The notes under the pieces: generated by a model
Told to the model about the DNA's origin: nothing
What the model saw: only the letters and a program-made list of their open reading frames with translations
The model's database searches: none
Shown here: positions 43,923-53,091 of the stretch, piece by piece
How positions within the stretch are numbered: the stretch's first letter is position 1
How the letters are laid out: each line of letters starts with the position of its first letter
Made by a program: the position numbers and the translations under genes
NCBI RefSeq assembly: GCF_002573715.1
Contig: NZ_PDHM01000021.1
Coordinates: 468,625-532,624 of the forward strand
From: Paenibacillus sp. EZ-K15
GTDB lineage: Bacteria; Bacillota; Bacilli; Paenibacillales; Paenibacillaceae
Direction: 5' to 3'
DNA length: 64,000 nucleotides

Positions 43923-44518
43923 GCTTGTTCCCCTCCCTCTTCTTCAATATGGACAGTGATGCTGCGTATTGCCTGATACGCCACATCTCTCCAATCTGGA
44001 TAGTCCTCATATCGACAGCAGAAGGTTCCCATTAAGACCTTGCCTTCAAGTTCGAGGAAATACATGATGTTAAATAAGGAGCCGTCGATCACCATATTTT
44101 TAAACTCAAAGTATCCGAGCGTTTTCTCGTTTACAGTCTCTACCCCGCTTTCGTAGAAAACATGAGAAGGATTCGACTTTTGAATCATCGATTTCATGCT
44201 GGTAGCCAGTTCCTGTACCATCTCATCCCTTAACTCATGATCTATTCGGTTTAGAGTGAAATTAATTGCTCCCGACTCATCGCTTCTAATAATTTCAGGC
44301 CGTTGTTCATAGGGATACTTAATGGATCGAATCTCCTTAGGCATTTCTTCAAAGTCAGCAGGAAGGTAGAGAGAGATTTTGTCCTCATAGAAAGACTGCA
44401 AAGTAAATTCATAATACCGCTTCCCAATTTTCACCGGCCCATCCGTAATAGAACGAGATATCATCGATTGCTCTGCTTCATTAATGATCTGCGTAATCTT
44501 CTCATCCATAAACGACAT
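43919..44518 (-). CDS. EagR/DcrB-like (DUF1795-type) effector chaperone candidate
   Basis: A 199-residue protein whose core resembles DcrB/DUF1795 proteins: KRYYEFTLQSFYEDKISLYLPADFEEMP, a middle strand SGAINFTLNRIDHELRD, and a closing DWRDVAYQAIRSITV helix. In T6SS, EagR chaperones of this fold cover hydrophobic N-terminal segments of VgrG-loaded effectors. The membrane-like segment in the toxin-bearing VgrG here would need such protection. GGAGGAGGAAAAGTT precedes the ATG. The assignment rests on fold-like sequence pattern and on position. Confidence 0.62.
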   Translation of the reverse strand: MSFMDEKITQIINEAEQSMISRSITDGPVKIGKRYYEFTLQSFYEDKISLYLPADFEEMPKEIRSIKYPYEQRPEIIRSDESGAINFTLNRIDHELRDEMVQELATSMKSMIQKSNPSHVFYESGVETVNEKTLGYFEFKNMVIDGSLFNIMYFLELEGKVLMGTFCCRYEDYPDWRDVAYQAIRSITVHIEEEGGEQA

Positions 44519-44554
44519 AACTTTTCCTCCTCCTTTTATGGGGTAAACCCATCC

Positions 44555-45328
44555 CTAATCCACAATCACCCGCTGGCCGCCGCCCGGGATCATGCCCATC
44601 TTACCGCCACCACCCCGGACACCGTCCAGGATACGGCTCAGATACTTGTGGATCTCCACGTTGGTGTACTCCCTGCTGCTCATGCCAAGACGGTTCGCCA
44701 TATAGTGCAAAATGACGTCCCGAGCGAGGGTTCCCTCGTTCATGCACATCATCGTAAACATGAAGTCCTGCGGATCGCCGCTTCCCTTGCGTATCATTTC
44801 CTCGGCGAAGCAGCGCAGGATAACCGGGGACAAGGTGCTTTTGCCGTAAGCCGCATAGCGGACATGCAGAACATTCACGGTATTAAATTCAGTCGCCAGG
44901 TCCCGGAAGCCCTGGTAGTCCTGTCGCAGCCGGGCGCCTTCCTTCAACTTGAAGCGGCACAGCTCGAGCTCGGAGGCACCCACCTCCATCTGTTCGTCGA
45001 TCACGATCTCACTGCGATACGTCCGCCAGTCGCTGTCTTCTTCGCCTGCATGGAAACGAACCTTCAGCGCGGCCTCCCGCCCTGTAGCGCGGTACTTGGT
45101 GCTCACAGCATCTTTCAGCAAATATAAACGCCCTTGGTGCTTGACGATACCGGGATGAACGGTCAAGGAATCTGCTCCGACCTCAACATGGGCACCTGTA
45201 ATGATGCCGTCCGTATATTCCTGATAGTAGACATCCACAAATTCGCGAGGGAAATCCCGCAGATTTTCCAGCATCGCCGTCTTTAGGATCCGGCCCTTCT
45301 CGAACTTCGGTGCGATATGGTTAAACAT
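44555..45328 (-). CDS. Candidate baseplate protein (TssK/receptor-shoulder-like)
   Basis: A 257-residue protein. The first ~150 residues are beta-rich: YTDGIITGAHVEVGADSLTVHPGIVKHQGRLYLL resembles the shoulder domain of TssK and phage receptor-binding proteins. The last ~100 are helical and end in a glycine-rich tail (RGGGGKMGMIPGGGQRVIVD). AGGAGGGG precedes the ATG. It lies between the Hsp70-like gene and the chaperone/spike group. I could not confirm homology; a structure prediction would decide. Confidence 0.55.
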   Translation of the reverse strand: MFNHIAPKFEKGRILKTAMLENLRDFPREFVDVYYQEYTDGIITGAHVEVGADSLTVHPGIVKHQGRLYLLKDAVSTKYRATGREAALKVRFHAGEEDSDWRTYRSEIVIDEQMEVGASELELCRFKLKEGARLRQDYQGFRDLATEFNTVNVLHVRYAAYGKSTLSPVILRCFAEEMIRKGSGDPQDFMFTMMCMNEGTLARDVILHYMANRLGMSSREYTNVEIHKYLSRILDGVRGGGGKMGMIPGGGQRVIVD

Positions 45329-45478
45329 TGCCTTCCCCTCCTTCCGGCTGTAACGTTTACGCGACTCTCCCGGTTAAGCTCTGTGTGATCAGATGATGTA
45401 TCAAGCTTGGTGCCCCTCCATATGAACTCCGTGCAGGTACAAGACAGGATTGGAAGTAAAGATCAGAAGCGCACTTCC

Positions 45479-48127
45479 CTACTTCATCCCGTCAAAAAAG
45501 TCCAGCTCCGACCGCTCGTTCTCGAACGGGAACAGCTCCTTGCGGCCGAGCAGCAGCCCTTCGTCCTGGCGGGCGATCGGCAGCACGTGAAAGCCCCAGT
45601 GATTGTCATCCGCAAAGACGAAATACTTCGTCTCTCCGTTCACGATAGAGTCGGTATCGTCCTGCGGAATTTTATCCTGATAGACCGCTTGGATATCCTC
45701 GTATTTCACGGACTCATAGTCCTTGATCCGGTTATGGTACACATAGCTGTGCCGCAGCATGCCGTCCGATCCCCGCAGGAGGAACTCCACCTCCTGTGTG
45801 TGGTAAGGCCGGGAGATGAAGCCCAGCACCCGGTTCGTCCGTTCCAGGCTGGAGATTAGCTCCAGCTCGCGGCGGTCATGGGTGTATGCGCTGACCGAAT
45901 ACGGGATGACAGCGGCATGATTCGTAATGCTCGTCTCGATGACGCCGGCCTTCCGGGCGTTCAGATAGCGGATCGCTCCGCGCAGGCAGGCCAGCTTCAA
46001 CTCGGGAACACGGCCTTCGACGGGTTTTTGCCGGAATTCGATGCTCCGTCCCGGTACAAACTCCTTCAGCGCCTCGCGAAACACCTCGATCCGGCAGGAT
46101 TGCCCTGTCAGCTTAATAATCGAATACTCGCCCAGCACGCCGTCCTGGTAGAATCCATCCAGAAATTTGCGCAGCACCTCGTAGATATCCCCTTTGATCA
46201 GCTGGGTAATTTCCTTGATATTGAACACAACATTCGGAATTTCATATTCATCCTTCAATTCACCGCCCCGCAGTACCGACAGGAACCATCGCTCCATCGT
46301 GGTTATCTGCAAATCATTATCCCGGCTGTCGTCCTCCTCTGCGTCGAAGCGGTTCCTCAGGATTCCGGTCTTGCGGAAAAACTGTTCCTTCATGCCCTCG
46401 GCAATCTCCCACAAGAAATAAAAATTGCCGCGAACCCGGTAATACTCGTCCCGCGAGCGATTCTCATACTTTGCAAAGGCTGTCGGAATCATCGCCTCCG
46501 CCTCACGATAACGTCGCTCCAGTTCGGTATACACCGCGGACACACCGTTCTCATCCACTTCGCGGAACAAGTCGTTTGCCGGAATATCGATCAAATCATC
46601 GATATCCGTCACTCTGCGCCGCCCGCTTGTGTAATAATCGGCGAATACGATTTTCATAAACTGCATAATGCGATATGTAATGTTGTTGCCGCCAAAATGC
46701 GTATCCCCGTTCTCATACGTCGCATCCATCACGATGCGGTAGGACATATGCCCGTCCTCGACGCGGAAGCGGCAGGAAGATAAATCTGTCGTTCCGCCCC
46801 CGCAGTCGATCACGAGTGCTTTATACTCCGTCCCCTCCATGAATATATTCCGTTCCAGGCCGTCCGCAATTGTGTTGTACAGTACGGCCATCCCCTCATC
46901 CAGCGCCTCCTGCTGCTCAATTCGGTAATCCGGCAAAATCTCGGCGAACATTTTAAGGAACGGGGCCTTCATCTTGACGGGACTCGAGAAATGCAGGTTC
47001 TTGAACTTGCATTTGAATTGATGTTCCGCCATCTGGATTACGTATTTCAAATACGCCTGGATGATATCCCGCCGCAGTATGGAAGCCGTATTTCCTTCGC
47101 TGTCCATAATCTCGACAGGCTGGTTATAGCTGTTCACCCAGCGTTTAAGCCCCTGAAATACCGAGGCCCGGCTGCTGTAGCTGCTGCGGCGGATATTCAA
47201 CAACGCCTCATGGCCGAACTGGTATTTTACCGCTGCCGGGTCAGAGCAATCGGCTACGCTGACCGCTGTAGGCAGCGCCTCGAGCCATTCCGTTCTTCGG
47301 TACGTCGGATCGGGGAACTTCACGAAATTCACTTCATTGGAGCGAATATGACCGTTTAACACATCAAGACTGCTCGGAGACTGCGCGTACCCGTGGTATA
47401 AAAAAGCGCCGGCCGTCGTATTGGAAGTACCGAAATCGATCGCCAGCACGGCATCCGTCTTTTGCAGCTCCCGTATGTCCAGCTCAGCCAGCGGAATTTT
47501 ATAATATTGGATTTGAATGGGCGGCAGCACCTGCGCCTGGTAATACGCCTTATACACGTATTCCGAATCACGCTTGCGGAGGAACAACAGGCTGTACTGG
47601 CGATTGGACGTGCGCTGCCATTCCATGCTGCTGTCCGCCGCCAAATAAAAGCTGCCCGCCTCGCCCTCCTCTTTGCGCAAATTAAGAATGCCGCAGAGCT
47701 CCATCCGGTCGTTGACGAGCAGTACATTGGACTCCGCAAATACCGCAGGGGCCTTCACCTTATAGCCGTCGCTTTTATCGATGGCGATGTTTGGATAAAT
47801 GACGATGCGGGCCGGAACACGAATGCCCCCGTCCCCTTGAAGCGATGCCTGCATGTATTTGCGCATCACCGTCTTTACGCGTTCGAAGCCGCCTTCGCCG
47901 AAAGGGCCGATGAACATCTCTTCGTCCGCGCCCAAATACTTCAGGATGACGCGGATCATTTCTTCCCGGTCCAGCCGATGGCTAAGCCCCTCTACGAGCC
48001 GTTCCCGGTAGCAGATATTCCGCAGTTGGAAGGTGGTCATCTCCGTAAGCTCATCCTGCGTATATCGAACCTTCCCGCGCACCCGCTGTTGGCTGGTGGA
48101 ATCCGTGTACAGTTTATAGCCCTTCAT
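45479..48127 (-). CDS. Hsp70-like actin-fold ATPase with an N-terminal extension
   Basis: An 882-residue protein. Residues about 22-66 form a SAP-like helical motif (YTQDELTEMTTFQLRNICY). An unrecognised middle part precedes the Hsp70/actin ATPase fold: phosphate-1 loop VLAIDFGTSNTTAG with Asp231, and phosphate-2 loop LVIDCGGGTTDLS with Asp441. The C-terminal ~350 residues replace the usual Hsp70 substrate domain and are not recognised; SrfB-like virulence-factor ATPases are distant relatives. With the J-domain gene in the same operon it is probably a dedicated chaperone, perhaps for sheath recycling. GGAGGAGG precedes the ATG. Confidence 0.82.
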   Translation of the reverse strand: MKGYKLYTDSTSQQRVRGKVRYTQDELTEMTTFQLRNICYRERLVEGLSHRLDREEMIRVILKYLGADEEMFIGPFGEGGFERVKTVMRKYMQASLQGDGGIRVPARIVIYPNIAIDKSDGYKVKAPAVFAESNVLLVNDRMELCGILNLRKEEGEAGSFYLAADSSMEWQRTSNRQYSLLFLRKRDSEYVYKAYYQAQVLPPIQIQYYKIPLAELDIRELQKTDAVLAIDFGTSNTTAGAFLYHGYAQSPSSLDVLNGHIRSNEVNFVKFPDPTYRRTEWLEALPTAVSVADCSDPAAVKYQFGHEALLNIRRSSYSSRASVFQGLKRWVNSYNQPVEIMDSEGNTASILRRDIIQAYLKYVIQMAEHQFKCKFKNLHFSSPVKMKAPFLKMFAEILPDYRIEQQEALDEGMAVLYNTIADGLERNIFMEGTEYKALVIDCGGGTTDLSSCRFRVEDGHMSYRIVMDATYENGDTHFGGNNITYRIMQFMKIVFADYYTSGRRRVTDIDDLIDIPANDLFREVDENGVSAVYTELERRYREAEAMIPTAFAKYENRSRDEYYRVRGNFYFLWEIAEGMKEQFFRKTGILRNRFDAEEDDSRDNDLQITTMERWFLSVLRGGELKDEYEIPNVVFNIKEITQLIKGDIYEVLRKFLDGFYQDGVLGEYSIIKLTGQSCRIEVFREALKEFVPGRSIEFRQKPVEGRVPELKLACLRGAIRYLNARKAGVIETSITNHAAVIPYSVSAYTHDRRELELISSLERTNRVLGFISRPYHTQEVEFLLRGSDGMLRHSYVYHNRIKDYESVKYEDIQAVYQDKIPQDDTDSIVNGETKYFVFADDNHWGFHVLPIARQDEGLLLGRKELFPFENERSELDFFDGMK

Positions 48128-48196
48128 GCTTGATCAATTCCTCCTCCAAAATGGTTAGGGGCATCCTTAAAACATACCTGTTCAAAAAGTCAAATT

Positions 48197-48237
48197 TTCA
48201 GCACCGAGAAGGTTGAGTGAAGTCAGGACTGAGGAAC
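48197..48237. repeat. Partial copy of the 137-base repeat
   Basis: TTCAGCACCGAGAAGGTTGA and the next 21 bases match the first 40 bases of the repeat pair at 55,452-55,754 with a few changes. It lies between the Hsp70-like gene and the 232-residue gene. Confidence 0.75.
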
Positions 48238-48246
48238 TACCTCTCT

Positions 48247-48945
48247 CTAATACATGGCGATGCGATCTTGGATCATCGTATCCGCGGCATCGATAATCCC
48301 TACATGGCAATCCCAATACACCTCGGTGCGGTAGCGAACCGGGAGGAACAGCTCCATCAGCAGCTCCAGCTTCCGGCCGGCGAGCTCCGTCTTCTTCTGA
48401 CCGATGTAGAACAGCATCTCATCCTTCTCCTCGCTGTTGACATAAATCGTCGAGCGGCGAAACATTCTGCTTACCGTGCTTCGAAGCAGATTCAGCGTCT
48501 CTCCCGTGTCATACATGCGGAGGATTGCGCAGGCGATCCACTCCCGTTCATCCCGCTCGAACAGACCGATCCGCTCCTTTACCCGCTCGCCGAACGCCCC
48601 GGCTTCCAAATCCCGCAGGACGAATCGTATGTGATATTCCCGCTTATTCATGCCCTGCATGAAGTCCAGCTCCGCCAGGAAATGTATCAGAATATCAAAC
48701 AGCGTATGGCGGATCTCCTCATCTTCCGTCAAGTTGATGTTCAGCAAATCGCGGAACACATCGGAGAATCGATAGAACGGGTTGACCTCCACCTCGACCT
48801 GCTCGCCCGCTGCGGCGTTTAAATCCTCTAAACTAAGCTCCATGTAAGGCGAGTACACCTTGGCCGGGAGGAAAGTAACATCCCGCTTATGAATTCCGGA
48901 TTCCTGTGCCTGAACGAGCAAATCCCAAATGTAATTCAAGCCCAT
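48247..48945 (-). CDS. Unassigned injection-system protein C (possible TssG-like baseplate part)
   Basis: A 232-residue soluble protein (MGLNYIWDLLVQAQESGIHK start) with helical N- and central segments (FRDLLNINLTEDEEIRHTLF) and a beta-rich C-terminus ending DAADTMIQDRIAMY. Its ATG overlaps the upstream 428-residue gene by 10 bases, so they are translationally coupled; tssF-tssG pairs are organised alike, but no clear similarity can be read by eye. The TTG two codons later is an alternative start with better spacing. Confidence 0.6.
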   Translation of the reverse strand: MGLNYIWDLLVQAQESGIHKRDVTFLPAKVYSPYMELSLEDLNAAAGEQVEVEVNPFYRFSDVFRDLLNINLTEDEEIRHTLFDILIHFLAELDFMQGMNKREYHIRFVLRDLEAGAFGERVKERIGLFERDEREWIACAILRMYDTGETLNLLRSTVSRMFRRSTIYVNSEEKDEMLFYIGQKKTELAGRKLELLMELFLPVRYRTEVYWDCHVGIIDAADTMIQDRIAMY

Positions 48946-50222
48946 TCTCCTTCACAGCGATATTCGGGGAACGACATCTGGACTTGGGACACCAAAAAGC
49001 TCATCATATCCTCGGCTAAATAACCCAACTCCTTGCCGGATTCCCGGTAGATGAATTTCAGGCACATCCGCCATTTTCCGTTATCCACCCGAACTTCATC
49101 CGTAATGAACCGGTTCAACTCATAGGTCAGCGCGTTATTGGCGGAAGGGGGCCGAATCTCCACATCCACGAGCTCCAGCCATTCCGATACGGCAAAAGAA
49201 TGGATAATCCGCACAATCTCGCCCTTGGAGCGAACGACCTGTCCTTGACTGCGGCCATAATTGCTGATGAAATCGTCCCGCTGCCGGTTCGACATCAGTG
49301 CGTAACTCAGCTTGCCCATGCCTGTACTAACCGGCTCCACCACCATCAATACCTGCCAGGAATCGGATTTATCACGCGTCGATACAACGGTCAGTTCCTC
49401 CGGCGAACGCTTGATGTAACGAATGCTGTCGTCATTGGTGTCGACCAGATAGCCATGCTGCAGCCCGCTTTTGCGCAGTGGCAGCACATGCTCGAAATTC
49501 ACGCGATCAGCCGCCGGAACCGGGAAGCCTCCCGTCTTCAGTTCCAGGCGCTGAATGTTCCAGAGTGGAACTAGATCCGTTCTTTTATATGCTTCGTATT
49601 CCTCCAGATGAACGGTGATCTCCTGAACTTCCTCTTCTACCGCCAGCTGTACGTCCCCCCCGATCAATACGACGTTCACGAATTTGTAAGCGTAAGGATG
49701 ATTGATCGTTTTCCAAGGCAGGCCATTGCTTAGAAAAACATGATACAGCTTCTCGATTTCTCGTATGTATGCGGTATTTCGCTCCAGCTTGACTTGAATG
49801 ACATGACGGCCTATATTCGTAACCAGCTCTCCGCGAAATGTCCGGTCACTGTAGAGCAGATCCTGAATCATTGGGTATTTGCATTCCAGAAACAAGGAAA
49901 ATAACGGCTGCTCCTCTCCTTCGTTTAGACGGGCAACCAAATGATGCAGATCAATCCTGCGCGGCTCCGTATCCTCTGTAATCATCGGGAACAAATACTC
50001 GTGCAGGGGGTCCCATTCCTCACGGCGGCACATCCCCACATACACATCGTATTTGCTGTCCTGATTGCCGACCTCCTCGAATACTCGCCGCTCAATCTGG
50101 CGGTTCAGCTCCTCCTGGTATTCGACCAGGCCGAGGAACACGCCGCTCATCAGATTGCGAAGCAGCCGGCGCTGCTGCAAATCCTCCATTTTACTAAGCC
50201 GATCCATCACGATATCCTTCAT
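48936..50222 (-). CDS. Unassigned injection-system protein D (possible TssF-like baseplate part)
   Basis: A 428-residue soluble protein. A helical N-terminus (DRLSKMEDLQQRRLLRNLMS, YQEELNRQIERRVFEEV) is followed by beta-rich parts (VNVVLIGGDVQLAVEEEVQE; HGYLVDTNDDSIRYIKRSP). The length and coupling with the 232-residue protein recall the tssF-tssG pair of T6SS baseplates, but this is inference. Its ATG overlaps the PP2C-TPR stop (ATGA), so the signalling and structural genes are translationally linked. GGAGGCGGGGGATC is the ribosome binding site. Confidence 0.6.
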   Translation of the reverse strand: MKDIVMDRLSKMEDLQQRRLLRNLMSGVFLGLVEYQEELNRQIERRVFEEVGNQDSKYDVYVGMCRREEWDPLHEYLFPMITEDTEPRRIDLHHLVARLNEGEEQPLFSLFLECKYPMIQDLLYSDRTFRGELVTNIGRHVIQVKLERNTAYIREIEKLYHVFLSNGLPWKTINHPYAYKFVNVVLIGGDVQLAVEEEVQEITVHLEEYEAYKRTDLVPLWNIQRLELKTGGFPVPAADRVNFEHVLPLRKSGLQHGYLVDTNDDSIRYIKRSPEELTVVSTRDKSDSWQVLMVVEPVSTGMGKLSYALMSNRQRDDFISNYGRSQGQVVRSKGEIVRIIHSFAVSEWLELVDVEIRPPSANNALTYELNRFITDEVRVDNGKWRMCLKFIYRESGKELGYLAEDMMSFLVSQVQMSFPEYRCEGEWA

Positions 50223-52147
50223 GATCCCCCGCCTCCTTCCGGCGTAGCTGACCGATCCTGCCTGTCGCTCGTAGAACTTTCTGGGCTTGCTCCTGCCTCC
50301 TCAGATCCAGCGGTTGTACCCTGATTCACCGAACTTGGCCCTGATGAAGTTGATCCATCAGGCGAAGAAGTGCCTCCTGAAGCTTGATCCTCGCTTCCTT
50401 CATGTCTCGTGGCTCCGTCCATGCTCGATCCTGAAGCACCGCTCCACTCGAAAGCCCCGCCGGATCCATTGCTCCCGTTCGATCCGTTATTTCCACTTGA
50501 GCCATTCTGTCCGTTCATTCCATTCGAACCGTTCATCCCGGACATGTCCGAAACGGGCCCCCCTCCCGCCGAGAGCGAAGCCGAATCCGATTGTCCCGCC
50601 GCAGGCACGATGGGATTGCGCTTCTCGTCGGCTTTGGCAATTTTCCGCTCCATCGCCAGCACCCGCTCCAGCTTGTCGATCTCCTGGTAGATTTCCTGGG
50701 CCAGCGTATAAGCCTCGATGGCGGCGTTATAATCCAATGCGGCTAGGGCGCGGTCACCTTTTTTCTCCAAATTGTCGGCCTTAAGCGTTTTGGTCTCCCG
50801 ATAAATGGTATTGATTTTCCCCTCGGCCTCTTCCATCTTCGTCTCCAACTGCTTCTGACCGCTCGGATAATTCGCTTCAATCGCTGCCCTGTACGCCTTC
50901 TTGTATGTCTCCAGCGCACTGGTGTAATCCTGATTCTGGAAGTGGATATCGCCTTCCTTTATGACTTCCGTCAGCTTGGCGACCGCCTCACTTCGCTCGA
51001 TTCGCGCCTGAATATCCTCTACCTTGAACGGCTTGTACTTCTCAGCCTCACCCAGCGCTTTCGTATAGCTGTCCAGTGCCATATCGAAGCTGCCGTCCTT
51101 CACGTATTCGTCGCCGTCCGTCAATGCTTGGGCCACGCGCTGCTTGTTGCGAAGCAGTTGAAAATGCAGTTTGTCTTTCAGCTTGCTGGCCGCGTTCTTC
51201 GCTTCACTGTAAGCCTTAAGCGCCTTCGGGTAATCGCTGGCGGATGCGTATTCGTCACCCTCCTGCTCAAACTCGGTCATCTGCACAACCGTCTCGGCCA
51301 GTTTAGCCGCCTGCCTAGCCTTCGCATACCAGATGCCTCCCCCGGCGATCACCATGGTGAGCAGCAGTATTGCGATGCGTATGATCCATTTCTTCCGGTT
51401 TTTGGGCTTCTCGGTAAACGTCTTGTTAGCGTAAACAGCGGCTGCAGTATAATTGTTCACCGTCTGCTGCTGCTTGCTGAGGACAATGTCCTCCAGCGTA
51501 TCCGTCAAGCTGTCGGGATCACTCGATTCCGCCAGTGCATCGAGCATTTCCGGCAGCTCGACCTCTTCCCAAATTCCCGGTGTGCACAGAAGAAGCACAT
51601 CTCCATCCGAAAGCGGAGTTTTATTTGAAATATAGGGTTCAAAACGATCTGGCCGCCCCATATAACTCAACAAATTCCCTCGCTCCTCATGGCCGGAAAA
51701 TCCTTCCTCGGACACCCTTCCGTCCTCCAGAAGCAACTGCGCCAGGCTCTGATCTTTGGAACGCAAATTCAGCCGACCGCCGCGAAAATGGTATAATCGC
51801 GCATGACCACAGGTCGCCCACACCATCCGCGTATAATTCGTCACGACAACGAGCACGCTGGCTTTAAGCCGGACTCTGCGGCTTTCAAACTTCAACCACT
51901 CATGAGCTGTCTCCAAATCCTGCCGGATTTTTCTCCGTGACAAGGATGGCTTCTCCATAAAATTCTCCAGGATGACACTGACCGCCATTTTCGCGCTATG
52001 TGCCTCTCGATCCGTATCGAGACCATCCGCAATGACGTAGCAAGCCATGTCCTCGAGCTCCACGAAGGCAAAATAATCTCTGTTGTCGATATACGAACCC
52101 GCTTCGGAGACAAATGCGGTCTTGAAATCGCTGTTCTCCTTTCTCAT
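50219..52147 (-). CDS. Degenerate PP2C phosphatase with membrane helix and TPR repeats
   Basis: A 642-residue membrane protein. Residues 1-240 are PP2C-like (YIDNRDYFAF, YVIADGLDTDREAHSAK), but two metal-binding positions are altered: the usual SDG is TPG in LLLCTPGIWEEV, and the usual DN is NN in TVNNYTAAAV. It may be an inactive pseudophosphatase. A helix at about 255-278 (IIRIAILLLTMVIAGGGIWY) is followed by about four TPR-like repeats (ALKAYSEAKNAASKL, ALDSYTKALGEAEKY, ALETYKKAYRAAIEA, AIEAYTLAQEIYQEI) and a Gly/Ser/Asn-rich tail that probably lies outside or in the wall. It may anchor the apparatus. Confidence 0.75.
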   Translation of the reverse strand: MRKENSDFKTAFVSEAGSYIDNRDYFAFVELEDMACYVIADGLDTDREAHSAKMAVSVILENFMEKPSLSRRKIRQDLETAHEWLKFESRRVRLKASVLVVVTNYTRMVWATCGHARLYHFRGGRLNLRSKDQSLAQLLLEDGRVSEEGFSGHEERGNLLSYMGRPDRFEPYISNKTPLSDGDVLLLCTPGIWEEVELPEMLDALAESSDPDSLTDTLEDIVLSKQQQTVNNYTAAAVYANKTFTEKPKNRKKWIIRIAILLLTMVIAGGGIWYAKARQAAKLAETVVQMTEFEQEGDEYASASDYPKALKAYSEAKNAASKLKDKLHFQLLRNKQRVAQALTDGDEYVKDGSFDMALDSYTKALGEAEKYKPFKVEDIQARIERSEAVAKLTEVIKEGDIHFQNQDYTSALETYKKAYRAAIEANYPSGQKQLETKMEEAEGKINTIYRETKTLKADNLEKKGDRALAALDYNAAIEAYTLAQEIYQEIDKLERVLAMERKIAKADEKRNPIVPAAGQSDSASLSAGGGPVSDMSGMNGSNGMNGQNGSSGNNGSNGSNGSGGAFEWSGASGSSMDGATRHEGSEDQASGGTSSPDGSTSSGPSSVNQGTTAGSEEAGASPESSTSDRQDRSATPEGGGGS

Positions 52148-52191
52148 GTGTCCCTCCGTTTCCCCCGTCCTGCTGCGAGAATAATGATGTG

Positions 52192-53085
52192 TTAATCCAT
52201 TTGCAAAATAATGACCGTTGCATTGTCCTGATGCTTGTAGCTCTTGCGCTCAATCAAGCTGATCATCTCTTCCGCGGCATCCTGCGGCGGCAATCCCTGC
52301 ATCAATATCTGCTCCATCTCTACCTCGGTCAGCGCATCATAAACCCCGTCACTGCACAGAATGATCGTGTCATTTGCTTGCAAGGAGACCGGGTCGCCAA
52401 CCTCCATGCTTTTAAAACCGCCATATCCCAAATAGTTAACCAGCTGGTTGCGATTCGGATTCTCCTTGGCTTCCTCCTTGCTGATTTCGCCGGATAGATA
52501 CTTTTCCTCCAGCACCGTCTCCAGGGTATGCTTGGAATTGATCGGAATAAATTCTCCATCCCTAAACAGAATAATCATGCTGTCTCCAACCGCACCCCAA
52601 TGTAGTAACCCTCCGGACACAATGCCCACGACGAGCGTCGTTCCTCCGGTTGCTCCGCCAAGCTGCTCCAGAATTGCCCGGTTGCTGGTCAGTGCCGCTT
52701 TGTGAAAATACTCGGGAATATCCGCTGGATCATCCACCTTCAGATACTCTCTCGAGAACATCGTAACGGCCAGCGTACTGGCCATTCGTCCATGCGACAA
52801 CCCGCTAATGCCGTCGGCTATCACAGCCATCGTACCGATTTTCGTTGTCGAGCTTGAGAAGTAATCATCCTGCTCTTCCCGCTTGCCGATCGTCTGGGCA
52901 TTCCCAATTTTGTTCGTTTCAATAATGTCTGGAATATACAGAAGTTCGCTATTCTCGAGCGTAGTTTCTACAGCGGGGCTCGTACGCAGCTTTTGCCGCA
53001 TAACAAGCAATACGGCGACGGCGATCAGTGCAGCCGCAACGATTCCGTACGATTCGAAAAAAGTCCAATCCTCCATCGTTACCAT
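52192..53085 (-). CDS. Membrane-anchored PP2C Ser/Thr phosphatase
   Basis: A 297-residue protein: one N-terminal helix (IVAAALIAVAVLLVM, about 13-28) then a complete PP2C domain with IGKREEQDDYF, VIADGISGLSHG, AVGDSMIILFRDG, LCSDGVYDAL and the final DNATVIILQMD. All metal ligands appear intact, unlike the TPR-linked paralog. It would dephosphorylate targets of the linked Ser/Thr kinase, as PppA does for Fha1 in Pseudomonas T6SS. Stop and start of adjacent genes are 6-45 bases apart, so it is in the same operon. Confidence 0.87.
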   Translation of the reverse strand: MVTMEDWTFFESYGIVAAALIAVAVLLVMRQKLRTSPAVETTLENSELLYIPDIIETNKIGNAQTIGKREEQDDYFSSSTTKIGTMAVIADGISGLSHGRMASTLAVTMFSREYLKVDDPADIPEYFHKAALTSNRAILEQLGGATGGTTLVVGIVSGGLLHWGAVGDSMIILFRDGEFIPINSKHTLETVLEEKYLSGEISKEEAKENPNRNQLVNYLGYGGFKSMEVGDPVSLQANDTIILCSDGVYDALTEVEMEQILMQGLPPQDAAEEMISLIERKSYKHQDNATVIILQMD

Positions 53086-53091
53086 CCGTTC

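Noticed and set aside
46000..48133. Long plus-strand frames of 120-300 codons opposite the Hsp70-like gene
   Set aside because: They are antisense shadows of a GC-rich coding region; the minus-strand frame has clear ATPase motifs.
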